Notes: generated by a model from the letters alone, not told the origin. A stretch of DNA of 60,799 nucleotides from Bacillota bacterium (GCA_023457355.1 JAEWLW010000081.1:1-60799); one strand, 5' to 3'; shown: positions 12,940-21,508, numbered from the stretch's first letter. Translations and numbers: made by a program.

Positions 12940-15426
12940 ATGAATTACATGGATTTTTTAAAAAGCAAAATCGCCATAGCGCCCGAAAGCGGCTTTGATC
13001 CTTCGGATATTCACCCAGCGTTGAAGCCGCACCAGCGGGCGTCAGTAGAATGGGCCTGCAAGGGCGGACGTCGGGCGCTATTTGAGGCTTTCGGGCTGGG
13101 CAAAACGATACAGGAATTGGAATGGTGCCGCCAGTGCAACAAGCACACAGGGGGCCGTGCGCTGATCGTGTTGCCGCTTGGCGTGCGGCAAGAATTCAGG
13201 CGCGACGCTGTCCGGCTGCTGGACATGCCAGAACCGCAGTACATCACCGCGACGGCGCAGGCAGGCGCGACCGGCATCTACCTGACTAACTATGAGCGCG
13301 TCCGGGACGGCGGCGTGAATCCCCGCGAATTTGACGCGGTGGCGCTCGATGAAGCGTCGGTGCTGCGCTCCTATGGCTCAAAAACCTTTCAGGAGTTTAT
13401 GCCGATGATGCGCGGAATCAAGTATAAGCTCGTCGCCACGGCGACACCGGCCCCGAACAAATACAAAGAGCTGATCCACTATGCCGGATATCTGGAGGTC
13501 ATGGACACCGGGCAGGCGCTCACGCGGTTTTTCCAGCGGGACAGCACCAAGGCCAACAACCTGACGCTGTACCCGCACAAGGAGAAAGAATTCTGGCTGT
13601 GGATGTCCAGTTGGGCGCTGTTTCTGACCAGTCCCGCCGATCTCGGCTTTGATGCGACGGGCTACGACCTGCCGCCGATGGAAGTTAGATATCATAAGCT
13701 GCACATCAACCACGGCCCCGAGGCCGACCGGGACGGCCAGACTGTTTTAGCCCGGAATGCGGCGCTTTCACTGCCGGATGCCTCCCGCGAGAAGCGTGAC
13801 AGTGTTGCCGAGCGGATAGCTGAAGCTAAAGCTATTGTAGACAGCGATCCGTTTTCGCATTTCATCCTGTGGCACGACCGTGAGGACGAGCGGCACGAGA
13901 TCAAGCGCGTTTTCCCCGATGCGGTGGAGGTCTACGGCTCGCAGGATTACGACGTTCGAGAGCAGGCCGTGTTAGACTTTGCGGACGGTAAAACCCGACT
14001 GCTGGCCACGAAAAAGGAGATCAGCGGGCAGGGCTGCAACTTTCAGCGGCATTGCCATCGGGCCATATTTACCGGCATCGACTTTAAATTCAATGATTTT
14101 ATTCAGGCAATTCATCGCATATACCGCTTTTTACAGACTGAGCAGGTTATTGTCGACATCATCTACACGGAAAATGAAGCCGAGGTGCTGCGGGTGCTGC
14201 TTGAAAAGTGGGAACAACACAATGAAATGGTGAAGCAAATGACGGATATCGTAAAAAAATACGGCCTTGGAGGATCCAGCCAACTTGACACGCTGGCGAG
14301 ATCCATCGGCATTGAGCGCAAAGTAGTGCGCGGCGAAAACTTTGTAGCGGTCAATAACGATTGCGTACTTGAAACGGCGGGCATGGCCGAAAACAGCGTT
14401 GACCTGATCCTGACCTCGATCCCTTTTTCAAACCATTATGAATACACGCCCAGCTACAACGATTTCGGCCACAACGAGACGACTAAGCGATTTTTTGAGC
14501 AGATGGATTTCCTTTCGCCGGAGCTGCTGCGGGTGTTACGGCCGGGGCGGGTGTTTGCCTGCCACGTCAAGGATCGGGTACTGTTCGGAAACGCCACGGG
14601 CTACGGAATGCCCACGATGGAGCCTTTCCACGCCATGTGCATTCAGCATTACATGCGGCACGGGTTTATGTATTTTGGCATGATAACGGTCACGACCGAC
14701 GTTGTGCGCGAAAATAACCAAACCTACCGCCTTGGGTGGACAGAGCAGTGCAAGGATGCTTCAAAAATGGGCGTCGGCTGCCCGGAATACATCCTGCTGT
14801 TTCGAAAGCTGCCGACCGATACAACCAAAGCCTATGCCGATGCCAAGGTAACAAAATCCAAGGATGAATACACCCTCGGGCGTTGGCAGATCGACGCACA
14901 CGGCTTTTACCGCAGCAGCGGCGACCGGCTGCTATCTTCGGAAGAGCTGTTGAAGCTGGACATGAGCAATCGCATGGCGGCATTTAAGGGGTACAGCCAG
15001 ACGCATGTTTATGATTATGGCCAGCATGTGCAACTGGCCGACGAGCTTAACGAGCACGGCGGGCTGTCCAAGGAGTTTATGACGTTGCCGACCGTCTCGG
15101 TGCACCCGGATGTGTGGGACGACATCGTGCGCATGAACACGCTCAACAAGGCGCAGCGCCTCGGGCGCCGGGAACTGCATGTCTGTCCGCTGCAACTGGA
15201 TATCATCGAGCGGGCTATCAACCGATATACCAATCCGGGCGATACGGCCTATGACCCGTTCGGCGGTATTATGTCGGTCGGGCATGTCGCCCTTAAAATG
15301 GGGCGCAAAGCCATTATGACGGAACTGTCATCGCAATACTTCGGCGACGGCGTGGGGTACCTTCAGAGCGCCGAAGCGGAACGGGCCGTGCCCACCCTGT
15401 TTGATTTTATGGAGGGCGCTGACTGA
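12940..15426 (+). CDS. SNF2-like helicase fused to DNA N6/N4 methyltransferase
   Basis: 828 residues. The N-terminal half is a superfamily 2 helicase: FGLGKT (Walker A) near residue 52, LDEAS (motif II), TATPAP (motif III) and QAIHRIYRF (motif VI). Residues from about 460 on form a beta-class amino-methyltransferase. TSIPF near 492 stands where DPPY is usual, and YDPFGGIMSVG near 770 is the SAM-binding loop. This fusion recurs in phages of gut Firmicutes; I recall the SIPF variant in those relatives, but cannot check. It may methylate the phage genome, perhaps against host restriction. Its stop overlaps the next start by 1 nt. Confidence 0.85.
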   Translation: MNYMDFLKSKIAIAPESGFDPSDIHPALKPHQRASVEWACKGGRRALFEAFGLGKTIQELEWCRQCNKHTGGRALIVLPLGVRQEFRRDAVRLLDMPEPQYITATAQAGATGIYLTNYERVRDGGVNPREFDAVALDEASVLRSYGSKTFQEFMPMMRGIKYKLVATATPAPNKYKELIHYAGYLEVMDTGQALTRFFQRDSTKANNLTLYPHKEKEFWLWMSSWALFLTSPADLGFDATGYDLPPMEVRYHKLHINHGPEADRDGQTVLARNAALSLPDASREKRDSVAERIAEAKAIVDSDPFSHFILWHDREDERHEIKRVFPDAVEVYGSQDYDVREQAVLDFADGKTRLLATKKEISGQGCNFQRHCHRAIFTGIDFKFNDFIQAIHRIYRFLQTEQVIVDIIYTENEAEVLRVLLEKWEQHNEMVKQMTDIVKKYGLGGSSQLDTLARSIGIERKVVRGENFVAVNNDCVLETAGMAENSVDLILTSIPFSNHYEYTPSYNDFGHNETTKRFFEQMDFLSPELLRVLRPGRVFACHVKDRVLFGNATGYGMPTMEPFHAMCIQHYMRHGFMYFGMITVTTDVVRENNQTYRLGWTEQCKDASKMGVGCPEYILLFRKLPTDTTKAYADAKVTKSKDEYTLGRWQIDAHGFYRSSGDRLLSSEELLKLDMSNRMAAFKGYSQTHVYDYGQHVQLADELNEHGGLSKEFMTLPTVSVHPDVWDDIVRMNTLNKAQRLGRRELHVCPLQLDIIERAINRYTNPGDTAYDPFGGIMSVGHVALKMGRKAIMTELSSQYFGDGVGYLQSAEAERAVPTLFDFMEGAD

Positions 15427-15686
15427 TGGCTAAAAATGATTTTGCCGCTCGGTTGGACGGCATGAAATACATATACACCCTAGCAGGCTTAAACCTTGGA
15501 ATCAGGCTGTGCATGTGTGTTCTTAAAATCAGCTTTGGGTTTGGGTCAAAGAGGTTGAAGCAGTTTTATGAATGCGTGAATGAATATTACGCCGAAGCGC
15601 AGAAGGACGGCCAAACATGGGATGCGACCATGCAAACCCTGCTTGACCGTATGATGGGAACCGGCTGGGACAACAACAAACCATGA
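15426..15686 (+). CDS. Small hypothetical phage protein
   Basis: 86 residues: FAARLDGMKYIYTLAGLNLG, a hydrophobic stretch, then KQFYECVNEYYAEAQKDG. No family recognised. It is wedged between the two methyltransferase genes and overlaps the helicase-methylase stop. Confidence 0.55.
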   Translation: MAKNDFAARLDGMKYIYTLAGLNLGIRLCMCVLKISFGFGSKRLKQFYECVNEYYAEAQKDGQTWDATMQTLLDRMMGTGWDNNKP

Positions 15687-15698
15687 TTTGGAGGCCCT

Positions 15699-17278
15699 AT
15701 GAAACAATTAACGCACCTGTCGCTTTTTAGCGGCGTGGGTGGGCTGGATATAGCCGCACATTGGGCGGGATTTAAGACCGTCGGACTGTGCGAGTTTGCA
15801 GACTATCCGCATAGCATCCTCGCCAAACGTTTTCCAAGCGTGCCGATCTGGCGGGATATCAGAAATTTGACTGGGGGTGATTTTTTTGAAGCTACTGGAT
15901 TGCGAACAGTTGACGTTATTTCAGGGGGCTTTCCCTGCCAGCCATTCAGCGTCGCAGGAAAGCGAAAAGGTGCAGCCGATGACCGCTATCTCTGGCCTGA
16001 AATGCTGCGAATTATCTCAGAGTTGCGGCCCTCTTGGGTTGTTGGAGAAAACGTTGCTGGCCTCTTGTCTATGGTCGAGCCGGCTGGTGAGTCTGAGTTG
16101 GTCAGCCAGGAGATTACCATGCGAGCGGGTCAGGACATACGAGCAGTATTTACCCAGCGGGAGCGATACACCCTCGCGAACATCTTGCAAGACGTTGAGC
16201 GTCTCGGATATGCCGCCCGGTTATTTGTATTTCCGGCTTGTGGCGTCGGCGCAAACCACCGAAGGGACAGAATCGCAATTGTGGCAAACGATGTATCCCA
16301 CGATCACCGTGTTTGATGCAACCTGTGGAGATATTGAGGGTAAGGAGTTTACGGAGGGGTCAAAGCACGCTATGAAGCTTGTGCAGGCGGTTAAAATGTT
16401 TTCTACGCCCACAGCCTCGCTTGCTGACCACGGAGGGCCAAACCAGCGCGACAGCAGTGGTAGACCGGGGCTGCAAATGGCGGCGACTATGTGGGCCACA
16501 CCCAACGCACGGGACGGCCATGGCCCGACAGGATTTAAAAATCAGCCGTCCCTACCATTGCAGGTTAAATTATTTCCCACACCCCGCGCGAAAGAGGCTG
16601 GCGACTACTGTTACAGTCAAGGCAAGCACGATAAGCCGACGTTGACGCTTTCGGGCGCCGCAAAGCTTTGGCCTACGCCCACGGTGCCCAACGGAGGCCG
16701 CAGCGTAAAGCACGTAGAGGACTGGCGCAGCGACCGAAGTGCTTATCACAACGGCAAAAAGGTGCAGGTGGATTTAAACGCCGCTGTTAAAATGTTCCCG
16801 ACGCCAAAGGCCAACAGTTACACCGGAGCGTCGGATAGTGACAACCGACAGGGATCACCAGATTTACAGACGGTTGTGCGGTTTATGCCAACACCAGCGG
16901 CGCAGGACGCCAAAAACTCAACGCTGCCGCCGTCACAAGCTGGCAGAGACACACTGCCAGGTCAGATGATACGGGACGGGCGACAGGGACAGTTAAATCC
17001 CAATTGGGTAGAGTGGCTGATGGGGTTCCCGCCCGGGTGGACGGATGTTGATACTGATGCGGGGATTATGCAACGTGATCCGCAATGGTGGGATATTGAG
17101 CCGCCGATACCACGCGTAGCGACCGGCATACCGCATCGGGTAAACCGCCTAAAGTGCCTTGGTAATGCCGTAGTGCCCGCGCAGTTTTACCCAATATTCG
17201 CGGCTATAGCAGCCGTAGAGAGCGATGCAAGCCCTCGGCACGCGGCTTTGGAGACCGCGGCTCTACCAACTGAGCTAT
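15699..17278 (+). pseudogene. Cytosine-5 DNA methyltransferase split by a +1 frame change
   Basis: Frame 1 (15699-16316) holds motifs I (FSGVGGLD), IV (GGFPCQPFSVAGKRKG, nucleophile Cys80), VI (ENVAG) and VIII (RRDRIAIVA), then stops. The rest lies in the +1 frame, from about 16291 to 17278. It has a target-recognition region with repeated [FW]xTP units (MWATPNARDG, LWPTPTVPNG) and motif IX-X (NRLKCLGNAVVPAQFYPIF). The frames overlap widely, so one extra base near 16270-16310 would explain it. Other readings are a two-subunit enzyme restarting at ATG 16291 (as in M.AquI or M.EcoHK31I) or a frameshift signal. The final codons run into a tRNA remnant. Activity is uncertain. Confidence 0.8.
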
Positions 17279-17286
17279 AACAACAA
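17218..17286 (-). pseudogene. tRNA-Trp (CCA) remnant
   Basis: On the minus strand, a D-arm (GCTC AGTTGGTA GAGC) and a 5-bp anticodon arm with loop CTCCAAA (anticodon CCA) are intact. A weak T-arm follows with loop TTGCATC instead of TTCRANY. The 5' acceptor strand GTTGTTA has no partner 3' of the T-arm, and no CCA end follows. It overlaps the 3' end of the methyltransferase reading frame. It is a fragment left by recombination, not a working tRNA. Confidence 0.7.
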
Positions 17287-17358
17287 ATTGTAATTTGGCG
17301 CCGGACACCCAGATCGGGAAAAGATTTATTGGTACCGCTATTGTGGCAAGCCACTTAG

Positions 17359-18321
17359 CTAAAAATAAAGATCTTTCGGTATATGCTGCCTTGTGACAAG
17401 CTCAAATGGAATCCAAATAACATACGGATTATCCTTCGCTACTTGATAGCCTGTTCCCTGGCTAATGGGGTTGCCATTGAGCATATTAATCAACGCTTTA
17501 ACTGCAGCTGAGCCCTGTGCCTTAGCATTTTGAAAAACCGTCATTGCCATCTTGCCCTCTAAAATGGCCTGAAGAGCCGGTTCGATTGCATCAACTCCAA
17601 CAATAACCTTTTTGGAGGGATCCATATTTAGATATTCCATTGCTTCAATTGCACCTAATGCCATAGAGTCATTGTTTGAAATAATGGTATCAAACATAAC
17701 GCCAGATCTTAAAATTGACAACATTTTAGACATTGCCTCACGCCGGATATAGCTTGCATCTATGGACGGAGCCGCCGGGATAGCTAGGATGCCGTTCTGC
17801 GAAAGCGTCTGCAAAACAGCATCCGTGCGTTTTGTAGTTGAAGTCAATTTAAGCGGCCCCTGCAGCAAAATATATCTTATTCTAGTTATTCCTCTTTCTT
17901 TGTAGTAATTGGATAACCATTCGCCTTGCATTATACCGGCGGCTGCATCTTCGGATCCTACATATATGGCGTTCCGATTGAGAATGTTCATATTAGCGGG
18001 CGGAAAGGTAACCATAACCATCTTCATATTTCCTGCGGCTTCAAGGATTTGCGGAGCACTATAAGATGAAACCAAATTAACAATTATGCTTTCATCACCC
18101 CGTTCTTGGGCTCTTTTCACCTGATCCAGTTGAAGTAATTCGGAATTTTTGGCATCATGCACTTTAACTTCAAATCCTGCCTTTTCAGCCGCCTCTTTAA
18201 TAAAATATTGTAGCTCGGAGATATATTCATTTTCGCTACTATATATTATGACTTTCACTGCCTTATCAGTATGTACTGTATCATTGGCGGCGGAAACAGC
18301 GTTGTTCTTTTCCCAAAACAC
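17359..18321 (-). CDS. Periplasmic-binding-protein-like sugar-binding domain without signal peptide
   Basis: 320 residues of the MglB/Peripla_BP_4 type: VKVIIYSSENEYISELQYF, then YVGSEDAAAGIMQGEWLSNYY, IISNNDSMALGAIEAM and VIVGVDAIEPALQAI. Members bind galactose or other sugars and normally carry a lipoprotein or Sec signal. Here the GTG start (RBS GGAGAG) leads directly into a polar N-terminus, so the product should stay in the cytoplasm. A TATAAT sits at 18362-18357. It is a metabolic gene in a phage, opposite to its neighbours, between a tRNA fragment and phage genes: most likely a moron or transduced host DNA. Confidence 0.8.
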   Translation of the reverse strand: MFWEKNNAVSAANDTVHTDKAVKVIIYSSENEYISELQYFIKEAAEKAGFEVKVHDAKNSELLQLDQVKRAQERGDESIIVNLVSSYSAPQILEAAGNMKMVMVTFPPANMNILNRNAIYVGSEDAAAGIMQGEWLSNYYKERGITRIRYILLQGPLKLTSTTKRTDAVLQTLSQNGILAIPAAPSIDASYIRREAMSKMLSILRSGVMFDTIISNNDSMALGAIEAMEYLNMDPSKKVIVGVDAIEPALQAILEGKMAMTVFQNAKAQGSAAVKALINMLNGNPISQGTGYQVAKDNPYVIWIPFELVTRQHIPKDLYF

Positions 18322-18545
18322 ATCAATCTCTCCTTTGAGCTTTTTATCGATACTAAATTATATCGTAACAAAGCAGTTCAAATTCCAAGCATTAATAAAC
18401 AATAGCACAAATTCCAAAAAGTTTAGCGCAACAGGCGATTCTATGTACTAGCGCCGACAAATGAACGTTTATCGTTAAATATCGCGCCGCATAGCAAAAG
18501 CTGCGCGACGCGAGACAATAAAAACTATTTAGGAGGAAAAAATGC
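18322..18545. other. Divergent intergenic region
   Basis: It holds the TATAAT (18357-18362, minus) and RBS of the sugar-binding gene on one side and AGGAGG for the 18546 gene on the other. A short GC-rich stretch (18482-18515) includes GCGCGACGCG-like sequence. No further gene is supported; a minus-strand ORF here has no RBS. Confidence 0.45.
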
Positions 18546-18719
18546 ATGGACGGTTTTAAAAGCGACAGTGCCCGCCCTAGGGGAACCGATAGCGCACGGC
18601 TGATAATGGTTATCGAAACCAAAGCATTAAGCGGAAGCGGAAAAGACAAAGCTGACCCGGCTACAATAAGAATTCAGTATTGGAGCTTGGACGGAGAACT
18701 ACTGGCCGAGCGCTTGTAG
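18546..18719 (+). CDS. Small conserved phage protein, 57 residues
   Basis: AGGAGG lies 9 nt before an ATG that opens MDGFKSDSARPRG, then RLIMVIETKALSGSGK and IQYWSLDGELLAE. The pattern (P-R-G-xDSxRLIMVIETKxLxGxG ... QYWxLDG) recurs among Clostridia phage proteins of this size; its function is unknown. It converges with the DUF4145 gene, overlapping its last 21 nt. Confidence 0.7.
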   Translation: MDGFKSDSARPRGTDSARLIMVIETKALSGSGKDKADPATIRIQYWSLDGELLAERL

Positions 18720-19397
18720 TTGGCGCTGTTGCTGCTTTTGCTCGCCCAAATTAACAATATCGGAAAATAAAGCCTCTTCATCGTGTCGGGACACATACCA
18801 CTTCTCAATCAAAAGCTCTATTAGTTTAATAAGCAACAGAGCCTCATCGGGCTCAACATCAATGATCAAGTTAGTATCGCTTTCCATATGCGCGCCGATA
18901 TTACCAATGCGACGAGTGGCGTCGATAGCGCCCCATTGAGCGGGCGTTACCCTGTCTTTAATAGATACAATCTCTTTGGCTAAGTTGCCTTTATCTATAC
19001 CCCAATAATCGTGAATCATTCCTTGAAGGCACCTGCGAGAAAGAGTTGCGGAAGCTTTTGGACTTAAATGTACAATGGCGCAAGCTTCTTGATAATCGGC
19101 AATAATCGCTTGCGGAACATACTCAGGCAAAACTTTTGCTTCAGAGATTGGTGACAAAGGCGTTATAGCTCTATTTGAATTTCTGCCAATTCCTTCTGCT
19201 TTAACGGTGGTTTTAACACAGTTAGGACAACGATAGAAATGAAAACAGTAAGCAAACGCATCATGATCTGGATATTTATTACCCAACGAAACAGAGCCGT
19301 TATAGCCAATAAAAGAAAAAGAAAGGATGGATCGCCTATAAGTATCATCAATAATTGGAAAATCAACCCCGCAATAAGGACATTTAAATGAAGACAC
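18699..19397 (-). CDS. DUF4145-domain protein with N-terminal zinc ribbon
   Basis: 232 residues. The N-terminus has CPYCGVDFP and RCPNC zinc pairs. The core (AIIADYQEACAIVHLSPKA, LSRRCLQGMIHDYWG, NIGAHMESD) is DUF4145, a HEPN-like helical domain found alone, on restriction enzymes and in defence loci. RBS GGAGG is 8 nt before the GTG start, and a strong promoter lies upstream. Oriented against the phage operon, with its own promoter, it is probably expressed in the lysogen. A role in excluding other phages is plausible but unproven. Confidence 0.8.
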   Translation of the reverse strand: MSSFKCPYCGVDFPIIDDTYRRSILSFSFIGYNGSVSLGNKYPDHDAFAYCFHFYRCPNCVKTTVKAEGIGRNSNRAITPLSPISEAKVLPEYVPQAIIADYQEACAIVHLSPKASATLSRRCLQGMIHDYWGIDKGNLAKEIVSIKDRVTPAQWGAIDATRRIGNIGAHMESDTNLIIDVEPDEALLLIKLIELLIEKWYVSRHDEEALFSDIVNLGEQKQQQRQLQALGQ

Positions 19398-19420
19398 AGC
19401 AAAAACCTCCTTTTTCGCGT

Positions 19421-19449
19421 ATTATATCACGAAAAAAGACAATCATCAA
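19421..19449 (-). promoter_or_regulatory. Promoter of the DUF4145 gene
   Basis: On the minus strand, TTGATG (19449-19444), a 17-nt spacer and a perfect TATAAT (19426-19421), about 24 nt before the start codon. Independent of the phage operons, so active in the lysogen. Confidence 0.75.
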
Positions 19450-19498
19450 CCAAAAATAACCAAGTGAACGTTTATCAACGGAAAGGAAGGTAGCAACA

Positions 19499-19702
19499 AT
19501 GACTTGCGAAGAATTAATTGAATACTTATCCGGGTTTGCCCCGACCGAGAACGTAGGGGCGCTTATTGTAAATCTCAATACCCGAACGGCATATAAGGTG
19601 AGCGCTTATCAGCTCATGGAAAATCCCGATAATTTTCCGGTGATGCTGTTTGAGCTAGGAGAAGCGGAGCCGATTGACGATGTTGTTGAGCCGGTTGATT
19701 AA
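19499..19702 (+). CDS. Small acidic phage protein
   Basis: 67 residues: MTCEELIEYLSGFAPTENVG, then ALIVNLNTRTAYKVSAYQL and an acidic tail (EAEPIDDVVEPVD). AAGGAAGG lies 9 nt before the ATG. Similar short proteins occur in Clostridia prophages; no function is known to me. Confidence 0.6.
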   Translation: MTCEELIEYLSGFAPTENVGALIVNLNTRTAYKVSAYQLMENPDNFPVMLFELGEAEPIDDVVEPVD

Positions 19703-19836
19703 CCCGCAAAGGCGGTGATACAGCCCTTAACCCGCTGCCTGACGAAATAAAAATATAAAAAAGAAAGGTGGTTGACTCCACGATATGTTGTTTTGACACA
19801 GGCGGCGGGCGGGGGCAAAAAGAAAGGGGACAGGCC

Positions 19837-20139
19837 GTGAAAGTGTACATAGCCGGTAAAATAACCGGAGATCAGGACTATAAAGAGAAATTCATATCAG
19901 CCGAGATGAGCATAAAGCTTGGGGAATTAGAGAGCTTTGGAATTAAGCCGGACAGTATTATCTTGAATCCTGTTGTTCTTCCAGCAGGGATGAGCAACGC
20001 CGACTACATAAAAATCTGTCTGGCCATGATAGATGCCGCCGACGTAGTGATATTCCTGCCGGACTGGCACCAAAGCAGAGGCGCACAGCTCGAGCATAGC
20101 TACTGTATTTATATAGGTAAGCAGTGGACATACATATAA
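19837..20139 (+). CDS. DUF4406 family protein
   Basis: 100 residues: KVYIAGKITGDQDY, NPVVLPAGMSNADYIKICL, AMIDAADVVIFLPDWHQS, GAQLEHSYC. These are the hallmarks of DUF4406, which resembles nucleoside 2-deoxyribosyltransferases in fold and is common in phages. A nucleotide-related role is suggested by the fold, not shown. I start at GTG 19837, just after AAGGGGACAGG; the longer upstream frame has no RBS and no family similarity. Confidence 0.8.
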   Translation: MKVYIAGKITGDQDYKEKFISAEMSIKLGELESFGIKPDSIILNPVVLPAGMSNADYIKICLAMIDAADVVIFLPDWHQSRGAQLEHSYCIYIGKQWTYI

Positions 20140-20145
20140 CCGAAT

Positions 20146-20221
20146 GCCGGGGGCCAGTCCTCCGGCTAAAGCTTACCTTACATTATATATAGGTATATCT
20201 GGACAAGCCCACTGCGGGCTT
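20146..20221 (+). terminator. Two hairpins between DUF4406 and Rep genes
   Basis: GCCGGGGG / CCTCCGGC (20146-20166, one G-T pair) and AAGCCC / GGGCTT (20205-20221, followed by ATAGC). Neither has a clear T-run. They may terminate early transcription or pause it. The rest of this 141-bp gap shows no gene. Confidence 0.4.
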
Positions 20222-20280
20222 ATAGCTCGATTAAGCGTATTATCTCATGGACCAAATCTAACCAGAGAGGGGCGGGCGGC

Positions 20281-21057
20281 GTGGCCTATTTTTTAAAAAC
20301 AGTGGATGCCGGAATGGTGCGAGAGGTGGAGCGGTGGAAAAAGGCGCCAAAGGAAAAGCGCCGGGAGGCAAAGCGGGCGGCCAAGGCAAACCAAACGCCA
20401 CCGGAAATGGCAAATGTCAACCGCACGAATTCCCTGAATAACATACGCTGGCAGGTTAACGGGAATTTTGTGCCTGGGGATTACTGGACGGCGCTGACAT
20501 ATGCTGCTGACGGTCCAAGGCCGACACTTGACCAGGCGTTTTTAGACTACCAAGGATTTATGCGGAAATTGCGCAAACTGTACGCCCGGCATGGCATTAC
20601 GCTTAAATACATATCCGTCACCGAACAGCGCAAGAACCACAAGCCGCATCATCACATTTTACTGCCGCAGGGTGTACCGCTGGGGGAGATACAGGCTATT
20701 TGGCCGCATGGTCACATTAACGTCAAGCCGCTGGACAGCACGGGACAGTATAAAAAAGTGGCTGAGTATATTTTTAAACACACGGATTGTCCGGAGCGCC
20801 GGGGAAATCGGTGGAATGCATCAAAAAATATTGTGAGGCCGACACCGGAAGAACGGAAGATAAAGGCAAAGCACTGGCGGGAACAACCGACAGCGCCTAA
20901 AGGCTGGATGATTGACAAGGAAACGCCCGTCGAGCGGGGTGTGAATCCGATCACCGGCGCGGAATATCTGCGCTATACACTTATCCGGTTGCCGGTAGAC
21001 AAAAGTAGACAAAAACGCTCTCGCGCGTACGCGGGCGCGACAACTATGCGCAATTAA
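20281..21057 (+). CDS. HUH-endonuclease replication protein (rolling-circle Rep-like)
   Basis: 258 residues. Motif I is YWTALTYA near residue 69. Motif II is the HUH metal site PHHHILLP at His123-125. Motif III is YKKVAEYIFKH with Tyr157 and Tyr163, either of which could be the nicking nucleophile. These define a rolling-circle initiator that nicks one strand and stays covalently bound. The start is GTG 20281 after GAGAGGGGCGG. It stands where other temperate phages of this layout have a DnaD/helicase-loader system, so genome replication may start by nicking at an origin nearby; that is inference. Confidence 0.8.
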   Translation: MAYFLKTVDAGMVREVERWKKAPKEKRREAKRAAKANQTPPEMANVNRTNSLNNIRWQVNGNFVPGDYWTALTYAADGPRPTLDQAFLDYQGFMRKLRKLYARHGITLKYISVTEQRKNHKPHHHILLPQGVPLGEIQAIWPHGHINVKPLDSTGQYKKVAEYIFKHTDCPERRGNRWNASKNIVRPTPEERKIKAKHWREQPTAPKGWMIDKETPVERGVNPITGAEYLRYTLIRLPVDKSRQKRSRAYAGATTMRN

Positions 21058-21070
21058 GGGGGTGGTGCAT

Positions 21071-21508
21071 TTGGTTGACAGTAGATCGTGGGTAAAAAGA
21101 GCGGGGGAGGTGGCGCGCGCTTATCATCAAAACAAAGCCGAGTTAGGCCGGCGAAAACGGTATGACCGCAAGGCGGTTTATAGCGACATGCCAAAAAGCA
21201 AAGGAATATCAAAGCCGGTGGAGCAGGCGGCTTTGCGCATTGCGTCCAACACGCGGATTAATCAGCTTGAAAAAGAGATTGACGCCGTGAACTGGGCTTT
21301 TTCTGTGCTGGAAAAAATGCCGGGACAGGATGCGGCCGCATTGCTCTCTTTTGCGGACGCGCTTTACAGGCAACGGGATCACCCTTCTGTGGAAGGATGC
21401 GCCCGAGTGATGTTTATTTCTGAGCGAACGGCATACCGGTATAACCGTTGTTTTCTCAAATTGGTGGCTGCAAAGTTGGGGTTTTTAGCCCCAAGAGAGA
21501 GCGCATAG
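21071..21508 (+). CDS. ArpU/RinA-like late-operon transcription regulator
   Basis: About 145 residues. Basic N-terminus, a helical middle, and a C-terminal sigma-like helix-turn-helix (SVEGCARVMFISERTAYRY). Proteins of this shape directly before terS act as late-gene activators in Firmicute phages. I take TTG 21071, 8 nt after AAGGGGG; GTG 21062 overlaps the RBS. It sits 115 bp upstream of the terminase, the usual place. Confidence 0.65.
   Translation: MVDSRSWVKRAGEVARAYHQNKAELGRRKRYDRKAVYSDMPKSKGISKPVEQAALRIASNTRINQLEKEIDAVNWAFSVLEKMPGQDAAALLSFADALYRQRDHPSVEGCARVMFISERTAYRYNRCFLKLVAAKLGFLAPRESA

Noticed and set aside
15877..16290. N-terminal part of the +1 ORF as a separate protein
   Set aside because: It is the shifted reading of methyltransferase motifs IV-VIII and shows no family features of its own.
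17218..17286. Functional tRNA-Trp gene
   Set aside because: The acceptor strands do not pair and the T-loop is abnormal, so it is listed as a remnant.
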